Source: Thalassobaculum sp965228445 (GTDB lineage Bacteria > Pseudomonadota > Alphaproteobacteria > Thalassobaculales > Thalassobaculaceae). Taken from it: a stretch of DNA of 64,000 nucleotides. The DNA is taken from NCBI GenBank assembly GCA_965228445.1, contig OZ245813.1, forward strand, positions 558,001-622,000, in the 5' to 3' direction. Below the pieces are notes generated by a model. The model saw only the letters and a program-made list of their open reading frames with translations, was not told the DNA's origin and did not search any database. Both the position numbers and the translations under genes were made by a program. This document shows, piece after piece, positions 18,101 to 25,572 of the stretch. Each line of letters begins with the position of its first letter. The first letter of the stretch is position 1.

Positions 18101-18158
18101 GATGGCGTCGTTCCTTGACCGGACGCCGCTGTTCCTCGGACAACGCCTTTTCCCCCAA
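15135..18158 (-). CDS. Class III nucleotide cyclase fused to AAA ATPase and TPR
   Basis: A 1007-aa soluble regulator. Residues 18-195 form a class III adenylate/guanylate cyclase catalytic domain with metal aspartates Asp26 (MFVDLVGSTS) and Asp70 (RIEGDGVLAYFG). A STAND-type AAA ATPase follows, with Walker A GPAGIGKS (244-251) and a Walker B-like VIVVIEDVQWLDD. The C-terminal 450 residues are TPR-like helices. In the motif IGRAPHVARRLQ the usual transition-state Asn is His, so cyclase activity is doubtful. The start is TTG 18158; it has no strong RBS, so a nearby alternative is possible. It could feed cAMP to the Crp-like regulator, but that is inference. Confidence 0.82.
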   Translation of the reverse strand: MGEKALSEEQRRPVKERRHLTVMFVDLVGSTSLVDEFDPEDAQNVFDAFSGKCAQLIKEFGGYIARIEGDGVLAYFGFPAAREDASEQAVRAGLAVAAAVSKIRTPTGEPLACRTGIASGSVLVGEAYTSGGSIFYEVIGRAPHVARRLQEQVDPGEVSISDAVYRKAGGFFVCAPNPPIRLKGFRNPEMFWRVRGHRELPLRFLARDALQRCAFVGRTEELTVLHRLWDGARLGQGAAVGVVGPAGIGKSRVIYEFVHSVTEDAPHLVLMQGNTHHRNSPWQPLRDELVRHLDTATQAGGSRLETLTGELASSAGAQELEDAQAILRILEDGQSGIATSRPGEERARVVAALVRRLVALAARTPVIVVIEDVQWLDDSSTEWLEALCQVVEQHPILVVLTSRETLSARLKLDVTELQLPGLTQDDAREMVDLLISEKPFAHLDAQTILAKVGGMPLYIEEYVTHQLDRVAARKGNGNGQEVDPDDAPATLADLLNERIDELGPGKAFIQACAVCGDVFDLRLVARTVGVDIDRAIAVISDLESRDILTGSAAVGDEFRFRHALLRDAGYSSLLKADRSALHGRIAQAMETYAAEDGFAALPEVLAWHFSEADNVEKCLTYRLVAAEKFKGQYAATESLHQLDLAAAEADAMEEGGRRREWLVRIYNQLGTTRSIFFGWGDQVAQELFEKALSLTVTSDEIRSTFDAVRGLWNANMIQGNFPMVAVLTPQFSAVASRSNDPAMKLVASNASGAYHLWSGHFRRAQHHFDESLQIFEKIKGSHETGSGRSNPGIATLSLSAWNTWFLGDRDAALRKIDEAKEWANAVGNPFDIAYAYSMSASIWQTERNAEAAKADAEKSIAFASENISSMRYWIDRSGIISGWALCHMGDFETGIARVQDAITSYQGAGGGLHLSYGLTLLGECLLAKGAELESESELRRAEQALTSDHPYYYDSERFRLLGEARTRLGYETEGNQAFASALSSAETFESPYLRQTILDTQARLKRR

Positions 18159-18325
18159 GTGTAAGGCGTGTGAAACAATAGATATTCAGCTTATCGGTTT
18201 GCGCCCGTCGACTGTAGCACTCTCGTCTCCGGCGTATACCGATGTGATCCTCCGCGCCCCATAGATGTAGATCGGCCCGGCCGCCGAGAACATCGATCTC
18301 GGATAGAAATTGGGGATTTGAATTT

Positions 18326-19381
18326 CTACCGTTCGGCCGGCGCCAGAAGGCGTTCCACCAGAAACGGTGTGAGGACTCCCGTCGGTCGTCGGCCCACGGA
18401 GAGCTGATATTCCTCGATCATCGACCGGGTTGCCGGATCGAGCTGCCCGGTGAGGAAGCGGCCGGTCATGCCGAGGGCGCGCTGGATGTCCTCGATATCG
18501 TCCCGGGTGAGGCCCGAGGCTTCCAGATCGCTCTCCGGCCGTTCCGACACGATCCGTGGACCGGTCAGGGGCGGGCCGGAGACGGGGGAGGCGCCGGGCC
18601 CATGCGCGCTCCGTTCGGCGGCCGTTCCCGGCGAGCCGCGCCGTTGCAGCAGCGAGTATCCGAATTCGGCGGCGTACGACACGGCGACGGCCGTGATCAG
18701 GAACCCCAACAGCTTGGATGGATGATCGAGGATGGTCGCCAGGACGCCGCCCGGGTCGGACGCTGTCCAGCCGATCGGGAAGCCCGACCCGACCGTCGCG
18801 CCCCCGCCCCAGAGGGCGCGGGCGATTTCCAGGGTGTCGATATTGGCAACGGCGACACCCGCGACCGCGAAGGCCAGGATCCAGGTTCGGCTGCGTCGCC
18901 GGTAACAGGCGGAAGCCCGACCCATCGCGTCGTCATACCAAGCCTCGATCCGCTGACGGAAAAGCTCGCGATCTAGACCTGCCTCCTGGGCGAACAGGTG
19001 GAGGCTGCGCTGCAGATCGCCGTTCGGCGCAGCCGTCACCAGGTCGACGACGCGGGGGTGGGCGGTGCCCGATGCCCTGGCGCGGACCGTCAGGTCGTCC
19101 AGCAGGGCGGCGGCGAAAAGGCGCGCGGGGAGATAGGACGGTCCGCTGCCGCCCGGCAGGCGGGGGTTTCGGATCGCCGGGTGGCCCAGAATGCGGTCGC
19201 AAAGTTGTGCGGCGCCGTCGTCGCCGCCGAGGAGCGCGCGGATCGTGCCGATGAGAAGCTTTTCCCGCAGCCGGAACGCGAAGGCGAAACCCTCTCGGGC
19301 GGCGGCGCAGATCAGGGCTGTCAGGATGTAGACGAGGGCCAGGCCGACAACCACCTCGATCAACGATCCGGAAACGGGCAT
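18326..19381 (-). CDS. Membrane protein with C-terminal peptidoglycan-binding-like domain
   Basis: A 351-aa protein starting at ATG 19381. The frame stays open further upstream, but that part lies in another gene and reads as low-complexity shadow. It has an N-terminal TM helix (SLIEVVVGLALVYILTALIC), a cytosolic-looking middle part, two further hydrophobic segments (about residues 165-185 and 213-233), and a C-terminal helical module (DIEDIQRALGMTGRFLTGQLD) that resembles PG_binding_1. It starts 28 nt after the stop of the protease-SleB fusion gene, so the two are probably cotranscribed. A joint role at the cell wall is plausible, but I do not recognise a named family. Confidence 0.6.
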   Translation of the reverse strand: MPVSGSLIEVVVGLALVYILTALICAAAREGFAFAFRLREKLLIGTIRALLGGDDGAAQLCDRILGHPAIRNPRLPGGSGPSYLPARLFAAALLDDLTVRARASGTAHPRVVDLVTAAPNGDLQRSLHLFAQEAGLDRELFRQRIEAWYDDAMGRASACYRRRSRTWILAFAVAGVAVANIDTLEIARALWGGGATVGSGFPIGWTASDPGGVLATILDHPSKLLGFLITAVAVSYAAEFGYSLLQRRGSPGTAAERSAHGPGASPVSGPPLTGPRIVSERPESDLEASGLTRDDIEDIQRALGMTGRFLTGQLDPATRSMIEEYQLSVGRRPTGVLTPFLVERLLAPAER

Positions 19382-19409
19382 GCCGGACTCCTGGCGGGCG
19401 CGGTGAGAG

Positions 19410-20834
19410 CTAGGGGATGTCGTTGAAGAAGACGTAGTTGCCGATCTGCGCGCAGGGGGCGTGTTCGCGGGAGTAGTACGGAGAGACCCGGCGGTGATGG
19501 AAATGGTCGGCGCCGAGCGTGAGTCCGCCGACCCGGCCGGCGACCAGATCGCGGGCGATGGTGACGCACTCCGCGATTTCAGGATCCGCGAGCGAGATGG
19601 ACAGGGTCCGGCTGCGGCTCGGGTCGCCAGGGTTCCAGCAGCTGAACTGGTCGGGCTGACGGCAGACCGCTTCCACGCTGAGGCCGAATCTCGGGGACCG
19701 CTGGATGGCGCGGTTATAGACCACCTCGGCGATGGCGAAGCGGGTCTCCGACGGTTCCCGCCGGGCCTCTCCGTAAAGGGTCCGGGCAACCAGATCGATG
19801 GCGTCGTCGAGGTCGTCGACGGGAGGACGGTCGAGCGGCATGGTGATAACGTCCGTGTCTGTTACCAGGTCGAGTTCCCGATTCTTGGTGAAGGAGTCGA
19901 GGATGGTGGTGATCGGCGTGAAAACGCTGATCTCGCCGGCGCCATCCTCGCCGCGGCCACCGCTGCCCCAGCCGTGCAGGCCGACCGCCCGTCCGCGGTC
20001 GTTGATCAGGCTGGCTCCGCTGTCGCCCGGCAGCGTGGCGGCCCGACAGAACGCCTGGTCACGGAAGCCGACCCGCCGCCGACCGATGCCCGGAACTTCC
20101 GCCTCGACGCAGAAGGTGGCCCGTTCACAGACGACGGTGGTGCGCTGGCGCCCGCTGGCGGCCCCGGCGAGGTGGAGGCGCATGCCGCTGCGGATGTCGC
20201 CGCTGATGCCGTTGGGCAGGGTGCCGCTCAGGCGGGCTACGGTCTCCGGCCGGTCGATCTCGGCGAGCGCGGCGTCGAGGCGGTTCGGAAACCCGGCGTC
20301 GCTGGGGACCGGGGTCGTCCAGGCGGTCAGGCGGGCGGCGGGCCGACCTTCCGGCGTGCCGTCACAGAGCATGATGCGGTCGCCGATGCGCGGGGAGGAA
20401 CCGCCGGCGAGCACGTGGCCTGACCCCAGCAGATAGGTCCGTCCGTCGAAGCGATGGCGCAGGACGAAGCCATAGGATCCCCAGGAGGAACCCGGTTGCC
20501 CTGACCGGACGGCGTTGCGGCCGGCATCCGGCGCGGCGGCCACCGCGGTCGTAGCCTGGGAGATCAGGGGGGAGATCTCTTCCACATCGACCGGCACCAC
20601 GGCACCGGAACCTGTGAGGAGCAGGGCGGGCGGGATCGGCTCGGCCAACCGCTGTCTGGGCTGTTTCCTGTGGACGAAGACCTTGAGGCAGCGTTCGCCG
20701 TCATACGCGGCCATGGTCCGCCGCAACCCGATCCCGAAACCTAAAACGCCCCCGTCGCGGGCCCAGCCCGCATTCATGCCGGCGCCCGAGGTCAGCTCTT
20801 CAAACGCGGCGGCGATTGGGTCTGCGTGATCCAT
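19410..20834 (-). CDS. Trypsin-like serine protease fused to SleB-type cell-wall hydrolase
   Basis: A 474-aa two-domain protein. Residues 115-315 resemble a chymotrypsin-fold peptidase: LGSGHVLAG (His140), LDAALAEID (Asp187) and LPGDSGASL (Ser272) form a plausible catalytic triad. Residues 343-474 match the SleB/cell-wall hydrolase fold: VARTLYGEARREP with Glu357 as candidate catalytic acid, then IAEVVYNRA and the Phe/His-rich end. No signal peptide is visible at the annotated start. The gene precedes the membrane/PG-binding protein. The fusion is unusual; it might act as a self-processing lysin, an effector or a cell-wall remodelling enzyme. Confidence 0.75.
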   Translation of the reverse strand: MDHADPIAAAFEELTSGAGMNAGWARDGGVLGFGIGLRRTMAAYDGERCLKVFVHRKQPRQRLAEPIPPALLLTGSGAVVPVDVEEISPLISQATTAVAAAPDAGRNAVRSGQPGSSWGSYGFVLRHRFDGRTYLLGSGHVLAGGSSPRIGDRIMLCDGTPEGRPAARLTAWTTPVPSDAGFPNRLDAALAEIDRPETVARLSGTLPNGISGDIRSGMRLHLAGAASGRQRTTVVCERATFCVEAEVPGIGRRRVGFRDQAFCRAATLPGDSGASLINDRGRAVGLHGWGSGGRGEDGAGEISVFTPITTILDSFTKNRELDLVTDTDVITMPLDRPPVDDLDDAIDLVARTLYGEARREPSETRFAIAEVVYNRAIQRSPRFGLSVEAVCRQPDQFSCWNPGDPSRSRTLSISLADPEIAECVTIARDLVAGRVGGLTLGADHFHHRRVSPYYSREHAPCAQIGNYVFFNDIP

Positions 20835-21347
20835 TCTTCAGAGGTCGGTTCCGCTGTCGTCTCCGGTTCAGGGGAGCCGGGCCGCCACCGTCGGGAGTAA
20901 GCGGCGGCGACCCGGCAAGGCGCTATGTGTCTGTCTTGGTCTGCCCCCAAAGATGACGAGCGCCACGTTCTCAACCTGCTCCTGCAGGCCGGCACATGCG
21001 ACCACGTCGGTCACGGGCGCGCTGTGTAGAATCTCACGGTCAGCCGGGAAATCGCGTCGGGCCGGACCTCGTCGGGTCATGGAGTTCCCGGATCAGCGGC
21101 GCCGAAGACTGGAACGGTTCCAAGAGAACAATCCCGTTTATCTTGAAGGGAGATGCCGACCGGCGCCAGTTTATAGACGGGCTTAGCGGATTGACGTGCA
21201 GTGCGTTGAAGAAATTGCGACGCACTCGCAATTAAATATTTACGATTCCACTGAAATCTTCTGATAAAATGCGGGACTTTTTAACCAATCTTTATTTCTT
21301 TTCGGATCAAATCGAAGACAGCTTAACGCGTAGTTCTGGAGGGAGTG
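20835..21347. promoter_or_regulatory. 513-bp divergent intergenic region
   Basis: It lies between the protease-SleB gene (leftward) and the sensor-chemoreceptor operon (rightward). Short open frames exist but none has an RBS plus protein-like composition. The last 130 bp are clearly AT-richer (around 21180-21310, with attaaatatttacg) and are the likely place of the rightward promoter. I see no RNA gene. Confidence 0.5.
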
Positions 21348-22007
21348 ATGGATATGAGGCTTGCCGACAAGGTCCTGACCGTTCGGACGTGTATCGCCAC
21401 CGTGGCCGTGTCGGTTTTTGCGATCTGCCTGCTGTCCGGTCCGGTCAGGGCAGAGCCCAAAGCTCTGACGCTGACCATGGACGAACTCGTGACGGACAAG
21501 GTCATCGCCGACATCCGCGAGTGGGCGAATGCCCCGGTCGTCATGGAGGCGCTGCGCAGCCGCAACGAGGGGGCGGGTCAGCTCGAACAGAGCGAGATCG
21601 ACCGCCTCGACAAGCAGTGGCGCGCGGAGACCGAGAAGGACGATCAGCCGCTGATCACCTCGGTGCTGGCCAATCCGCTGTCCTCCTATCTCTTCCGCGT
21701 TCAGGCCCGGTCCGTCGGGCTCTTCACCGAAGTGTTCGTCATGGATCGCAACGGTCTGAATGTCGGCCAGAGCTCGGTCACCTCCGACTACTGGCAGGGC
21801 GACGAGGCGAAATTCCAGAAGACCGTCGATGTCGGTCCCGGAACGGTGTTCGTCGACGAGCCGGAGTTTCACGAGGGCACCCTGACCTGGCGGGCGCAGA
21901 TCAACATGACCATCGACAATGCCGAGGGCAATCCGGTGGGTGCGATCACCGTGGAGGTCAATCTGACGGAGCTCGAGCGGCGCAAGCTGGCCGGCCTGGG
22001 CGCGTGA
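21348..22007 (+). CDS. Periplasmic Cache/PDC-like sensor protein
   Basis: A 219-aa exported protein. ATG 21348 is favoured because GGAGG ends 5 nt before it; GTG 21345 and ATG 21354 are alternatives. A Sec signal peptide ends at GPVRAE. The body resembles a single periplasmic Cache domain: an N-terminal helix with DIREWANAPVVMEAL, then SSYLFRVQARSVGLFTEVFVMDRNGLNVGQS and a final strand AEGNPVGAITVEVN, motifs normally found inside chemoreceptors and kinases. It has no membrane anchor or output domain. The chemoreceptor gene follows after 10 nt, so it probably acts as a detachable ligand-binding partner for that receptor. The ligand is unknown. Confidence 0.72.
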   Translation: MDMRLADKVLTVRTCIATVAVSVFAICLLSGPVRAEPKALTLTMDELVTDKVIADIREWANAPVVMEALRSRNEGAGQLEQSEIDRLDKQWRAETEKDDQPLITSVLANPLSSYLFRVQARSVGLFTEVFVMDRNGLNVGQSSVTSDYWQGDEAKFQKTVDVGPGTVFVDEPEFHEGTLTWRAQINMTIDNAEGNPVGAITVEVNLTELERRKLAGLGA

Positions 22008-22017
22008 GGAGGAAGCC

Positions 22018-23700
22018 ATGACCTTTCTGAACGACATTTCGATCGGTCGGAAGTTCGCCGCAGCCTTCGCCATTCTGGTGGCGATCATGCTGACGTCGGG
22101 CGCTCTGACCTTCTATCAGATCAACCAGGCCAACCGGGCCGCGGCGGAAGTCGCCAGGGTCAACGATCTGCTGGACACCCTGGACACCATGCAGGGCGAG
22201 GCCATCGATCAGTCCGGCAGCCTGAAGGAACTGCTGATCAGCGGCGACCGGACTGCGATCGAACGTTACCGCGAGCATGGCGAGGCGTTCGACGCGGCGG
22301 CGGAGAGCATGCTGGCCGCCCTGTCCGGCGATCCGGAGACGCGGAGCCTGACCGAGGCCTATATCGGGGTGAACCGCGCCTGGCGCACCACGGCGGACCG
22401 GCAGATCGCGTTGATGCGCCAGCCGTTCACCGTCGACGAGGCCCGGCAGATCGAAAGCAACGGGGCCGGGCGCGACTACGTGGCCGAGCTCTCGGGCAAG
22501 TTCGCCGAGCTGAAGGCGGTCGGCGCCGAAATTGTCAATGATGCCAACAACGAGCAGGACCGGGTCCTCCTGGCCGTCGAGGCTTTCGCCGCCGGCTCCG
22601 CCATCCTGGGCATCATCTTCGCCGCCCTGGCCTATCTCACGCTGACCCGTGGCATCGCCGTGCCAATCCGGGCGATGACCGGCGTCATGGGCGAGATGGC
22701 CACCGGCACCCACAACGTCACCGTCCCGGGCATGGGTCGTGGCGACGAGATCGGGCAGATGTCCGAGGCCGTCGAAGTGTTCCGTCGCAACATGGTGGAG
22801 AACGAGCGCCTCCAGGCCGAAGCGGCCGCCAAGCAGAAGGCCGAGCTCGACCGGGCGCAGGCGCTGCGGGACATCACCCAGCAGTTCGAGTCCGAGGCGC
22901 AGTCGATGACCTCGGCGGTTGCCGACGCGGCGACCGAGCTCGAGAGCACCGCCCAGGCTCTGAACGCCATCGCCGACCAGTCGACCCACCGGGCGACGGT
23001 GGTGGCGAGCGCGTCGGAGGAGACGTCGGCCAATGTGCAGACGGTCGCCACCGCGAGCACCGAGCTGTCGGCGTCGATCAGCGAGATCTCCCATCAGGTC
23101 GCCAACGCCAACACCCTGGCCAGTGCGGCGCGCAACGATGCGCAGTCGACCGAGGCCGAGGTCCGGGCGCTGGACGAGGCAGTGCAGCGCATCGGCACCG
23201 TCGTGACCCTGATCCAGGAGATCGCCGAGCAGACCAACCTCCTGGCCCTGAACGCCACCATCGAGTCCGCCCGCGCCGGCGATGCCGGCAAGGGCTTCGC
23301 GGTGGTCGCCTCGGAGGTCAAGAACCTGGCCGGCCAGACCGGCAAGGCGACCGAGGAGATCGCCTCGCAGATCCAGGCCGTGCAGGACCGCACCAAGACC
23401 GCCGTGACGGCGATCGCCAATATCGTCACGCGGGTGAACGAGGTGCAAGAAGTGGCCGCGGCCGTCGCGGCGGCGGTCGAGGAGCAGGACTCCGCGACCA
23501 AGGAGATCTCGCGCAACGTCGAAGAGGTCGCCACCGCCGCCAACGAGGTGAACACCAACATCTCCGGCGTTCGCGAAGCGGCGAGCGAGACCGGTGAGTC
23601 GTCCGGCCGGGTGCTTACCACGGCCCGAAGCCTGACCGAGCAGGCGGAGGGGCTGAAGAACCGGGTCCAGGCGTTCCTGCGGGATGTCCGCGCCGCCTGA
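22018..23700 (+). CDS. Methyl-accepting chemotaxis protein
   Basis: A 560-aa chemoreceptor. TM1 is at about 12-32, a helical 4HB/CHASE3-like periplasmic region at 35-185, TM2 at about 188-208, HAMP at 210-262, and the cytosolic signalling domain carries the hairpin-tip sequence NLLALNATIESARAGDAGKG. AGGAGG lies before ATG 22018. It is cotranscribed with the periplasmic sensor protein, which may load ligands onto its four-helix domain. No C-terminal CheR/CheB-binding pentapeptide is seen. It signals to CheA/CheW encoded elsewhere. Confidence 0.93.
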   Translation: MTFLNDISIGRKFAAAFAILVAIMLTSGALTFYQINQANRAAAEVARVNDLLDTLDTMQGEAIDQSGSLKELLISGDRTAIERYREHGEAFDAAAESMLAALSGDPETRSLTEAYIGVNRAWRTTADRQIALMRQPFTVDEARQIESNGAGRDYVAELSGKFAELKAVGAEIVNDANNEQDRVLLAVEAFAAGSAILGIIFAALAYLTLTRGIAVPIRAMTGVMGEMATGTHNVTVPGMGRGDEIGQMSEAVEVFRRNMVENERLQAEAAAKQKAELDRAQALRDITQQFESEAQSMTSAVADAATELESTAQALNAIADQSTHRATVVASASEETSANVQTVATASTELSASISEISHQVANANTLASAARNDAQSTEAEVRALDEAVQRIGTVVTLIQEIAEQTNLLALNATIESARAGDAGKGFAVVASEVKNLAGQTGKATEEIASQIQAVQDRTKTAVTAIANIVTRVNEVQEVAAAVAAAVEEQDSATKEISRNVEEVATAANEVNTNISGVREAASETGESSGRVLTTARSLTEQAEGLKNRVQAFLRDVRAA

Positions 23701-23724
23701 ACACGGAAGACCTGGCACAGGGAG

Positions 23725-23752
23725 CGGGCGGTCCAAACGGGCCGCCCGTTTT
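23725..23752 (+). terminator. Rho-independent terminator after chemoreceptor gene
   Basis: A 10-bp GC-rich stem (CGGGCGGTCC / GGGCCGCCCG, one G-U) with AAAC loop is followed by TTTT, 25 nt after the stop at 23700. Confidence 0.75.
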
Positions 23753-23823
23753 CCGTTGGGGTGAGGGCAGGCCCGGTTCCCTCCATCTCCGGATCCCGCC
23801 CGACGATTTTTTTTGGCGGTGCA

Positions 23824-23850
23824 TGTCACACCTGCGGACGCTCCGTCGTC
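23824..23850 (+). promoter_or_regulatory. Predicted ECF41 promoter (TGTCACA-N16-CGTC)
   Basis: TGTCACA at 23824-23830 is followed 16 nt later by CGTC at 23847-23850, 52 nt before the start at 23902. This matches the described ECF41 target elements TGTCACA (-35) and CGTC (-10). The operon it would drive encodes an ECF41-type sigma factor, so autoregulation is expected. Confidence 0.7.
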
Positions 23851-23901
23851 ATGTCCGTGTCGCACGTCGCGACCCGTTGACCCGACACGATGGAGATCCC
23901 C

Positions 23902-24375
23902 ATGACCCCCCGCCTTGCCAATCCCTATCCGCTCGCCAAGGACGGCTTCGCCGCCATGGTGGCGCTCGAGAAGGCCATCTCGAACAGCCCGATCGAGAAG
24001 ACGCTGGTCCATCTGATCAAGCTGCGGGCCTCGCAGATGAACGGCTGCGCCTACTGCATTCACATGCACACCACCGAAGCCCGGCGCGACGGCGAGAGCG
24101 AGATGCGCCTGTACATGACCAGCGCCTGGCGGGAGTCGTCGCTGTATTCGGCGCGGGAGCGGGCCGCCCTGGCCTGGACCGAGACGCTGACCCGGGTGGC
24201 CGACACCGGCGCGCCGGATGCCGACTGGGACCTGGTCTGCGAGCAGTTCGACGAGGCCGAACGGGCCTGGTTGTCGCTGACCGTCGGGGCGATCAATGTA
24301 TGGAACCGGGTTGCGGTCGGGTTCCGCTACAGCCACCCGGTCGACAGCGGCGCCGGAGCCGAGAATGCGGCCTGA
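23902..24375 (+). CDS. Carboxymuconolactone decarboxylase/AhpD-family protein
   Basis: A 157-aa protein. ATG 23902 has GGAG 6 nt upstream; ATG 23890 would place that RBS inside the gene. The family core is visible as LVHLIKLRASQMNGCAYCIHMHT, with the CxxC redox pair and following His of AhpD-like proteins. Such proteins act as peroxidase partners or small-molecule decarboxylases; the substrate here is unknown. It is the classic COE-type neighbour of ECF41 sigma factors and overlaps the sigma gene by 11 nt. The predicted ECF41 promoter lies just upstream, so this is probably the main target of that sigma factor. Confidence 0.85.
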   Translation: MTPRLANPYPLAKDGFAAMVALEKAISNSPIEKTLVHLIKLRASQMNGCAYCIHMHTTEARRDGESEMRLYMTSAWRESSLYSARERAALAWTETLTRVADTGAPDADWDLVCEQFDEAERAWLSLTVGAINVWNRVAVGFRYSHPVDSGAGAENAA

Positions 24376-25243
24376 GGACCAGATCGACAGTTTCCAGACG
24401 CAGCGGCCGGCGCTGCTGCGTCTGGCCTACCGCATGCTCGGCTCCATGGCGGAAGCCGAGGACGTGGTTCAGGAAGGGTGGCTCCGTTGGAGCAGGGCGG
24501 AGCGGGAAACGATCGACAACCCCGCCGGCTGGCTGCGCCGGGTGGTGACGCGGCTGTGCCTGGACCAGATCAAATCGGCCCGGGCGCGGCGGGAGACGTA
24601 TGTCGGCAACTGGTTGCCGGAACCGGTGGTCGACGCGCCGGATCCGGACCTGCTGGCCGACAACCTGACCTATACGCTGATGCTGGCTTTGGAACGCCTG
24701 TCGCCGCTGGAGCGTGCCGCCTTTCTGCTGCATGACGTGTTCGACACGCCGCTGGACGAGGTCGCGGCGGCGCTGGACCGGGCGCCGGCCTCGGTCCGGC
24801 AGCTCGCGGTCCGCGCGCGGCGGCACGTCCGGGGCGACCGGCCGCGCTATCCGGTGGATCCCGAGGAGGGCAAGCGGCTTGCCCAAGCGTTCTTCGATGC
24901 TGCCCGGCTCGGCGACGCCGCGTCGCTGACTGCGCTGCTCGCCGAGGACGTGACCGTGCGGTCTGACGGCGGCGGCAAGGTCATCGCCTTTCCTAACACC
25001 ATTCTCGGCCTCGACAAGGCGGTCCGCCTGTTCTGCGGTCTGGCGCAGAAGCACCGGGGGACGGCGGAACTGCTCGATCTGGTGGCGGTCGGCGGACAGC
25101 CCGCGCTCGTGTCGCGGTCCGGCGACACGGTGCAGGCGACGGTGCTGGAGGTCCGCGACGGGCGCATCGCCGCCATCTACGTCATCCGTAACCCGGACAA
25201 GCTCGGCCGTCTCGGAGCCGGTACGGCACGAGTTCCGCGTTAA
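24365..25243 (+). CDS. ECF41-type sigma factor with SnoaL-like C-terminal domain
   Basis: A 292-aa sigma factor of the SigJ/ECF41 type. Region 2 (about 10-75: LLRLAYRMLGSMAEAEDVVQ) and region 4 (about 105-155: LERLSPLERAAFLLHDVF, then the HTH) are followed by a fused SnoaL_2-like domain (about 168-285). Two hallmarks of ECF41 are present: WLPEP in the linker (83-87) and DGGGK (201-205). The fused domain replaces an anti-sigma factor. ATG 24365 overlaps the preceding gene by 11 nt. The signal is unknown. Confidence 0.9.
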   Translation: MRPEDQIDSFQTQRPALLRLAYRMLGSMAEAEDVVQEGWLRWSRAERETIDNPAGWLRRVVTRLCLDQIKSARARRETYVGNWLPEPVVDAPDPDLLADNLTYTLMLALERLSPLERAAFLLHDVFDTPLDEVAAALDRAPASVRQLAVRARRHVRGDRPRYPVDPEEGKRLAQAFFDAARLGDAASLTALLAEDVTVRSDGGGKVIAFPNTILGLDKAVRLFCGLAQKHRGTAELLDLVAVGGQPALVSRSGDTVQATVLEVRDGRIAAIYVIRNPDKLGRLGAGTARVPR

Positions 25244-25338
25244 GCCCCGTGCGTGCCGGGCGGGCCGAGGTGCCGATTTTCTTTTAAATAATTCGATTTT
25301 GATGTAAATTTAGCAAAGTCGAACGGTTGACCTTGCTT

Positions 25339-25572
25339 ATGCCCATGCTGCGTTTTTTCGTGCCCAATATGCACGCCGTCGATCGCGCTCTGCGGATCGT
25401 GATCGGACTTGCCTGCATCTATGTCGGCTTCGTTGAGGGGAGCCTGATTCCGAACGCGGTGATCTCCGTGATCGTCGGATGCTTCGGGATCGTAAACCTC
25501 GTGTCCGCCACCCTGGGCCATTGTCCGGTCTATCGGCTGGGCGGCATCAGGACCAACAGGGTCGAGGGGTGA
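25339..25572 (+). CDS. DUF2892 small membrane protein
   Basis: A 77-aa protein resembling the YgaP C-terminal/DUF2892 family: NMHAVDRALRIVIGLACIYVGF, two hydrophobic helices (about 20-37 and 42-60) and the end GHCPVYRLGGI with the usual Cys. No clear RBS decides between TTG 25327, ATG 25339 and ATG 25345, so the start is provisional. Its stop overlaps the start of the histidine kinase gene by 3 nt, indicating coupling. Function unknown; some relatives are fused to rhodanese domains. An AT-rich stretch at 25265-25315 may hold the promoter. Confidence 0.7.
   Translation: MPMLRFFVPNMHAVDRALRIVIGLACIYVGFVEGSLIPNAVISVIVGCFGIVNLVSATLGHCPVYRLGGIRTNRVEG

Noticed and set aside
19382..19789. 136-residue N-terminal extension of the membrane protein gene
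   Set aside because: It overlaps the SleB domain of the upstream gene in another frame and is low-complexity Ser/Arg/Pro; ATG 19381 opens directly on a TM helix.
20868..21080. 71-aa minus-strand frame before the protease-SleB gene
   Set aside because: It is in the same frame as that gene but is separated by a stop; there is no RBS or recognisable domain, so I do not claim a broken gene.
21958..24336. 792-aa minus-strand frame over the chemoreceptor
   Set aside because: The chemoreceptor motifs are unambiguous on the plus strand; this frame is composition-driven.
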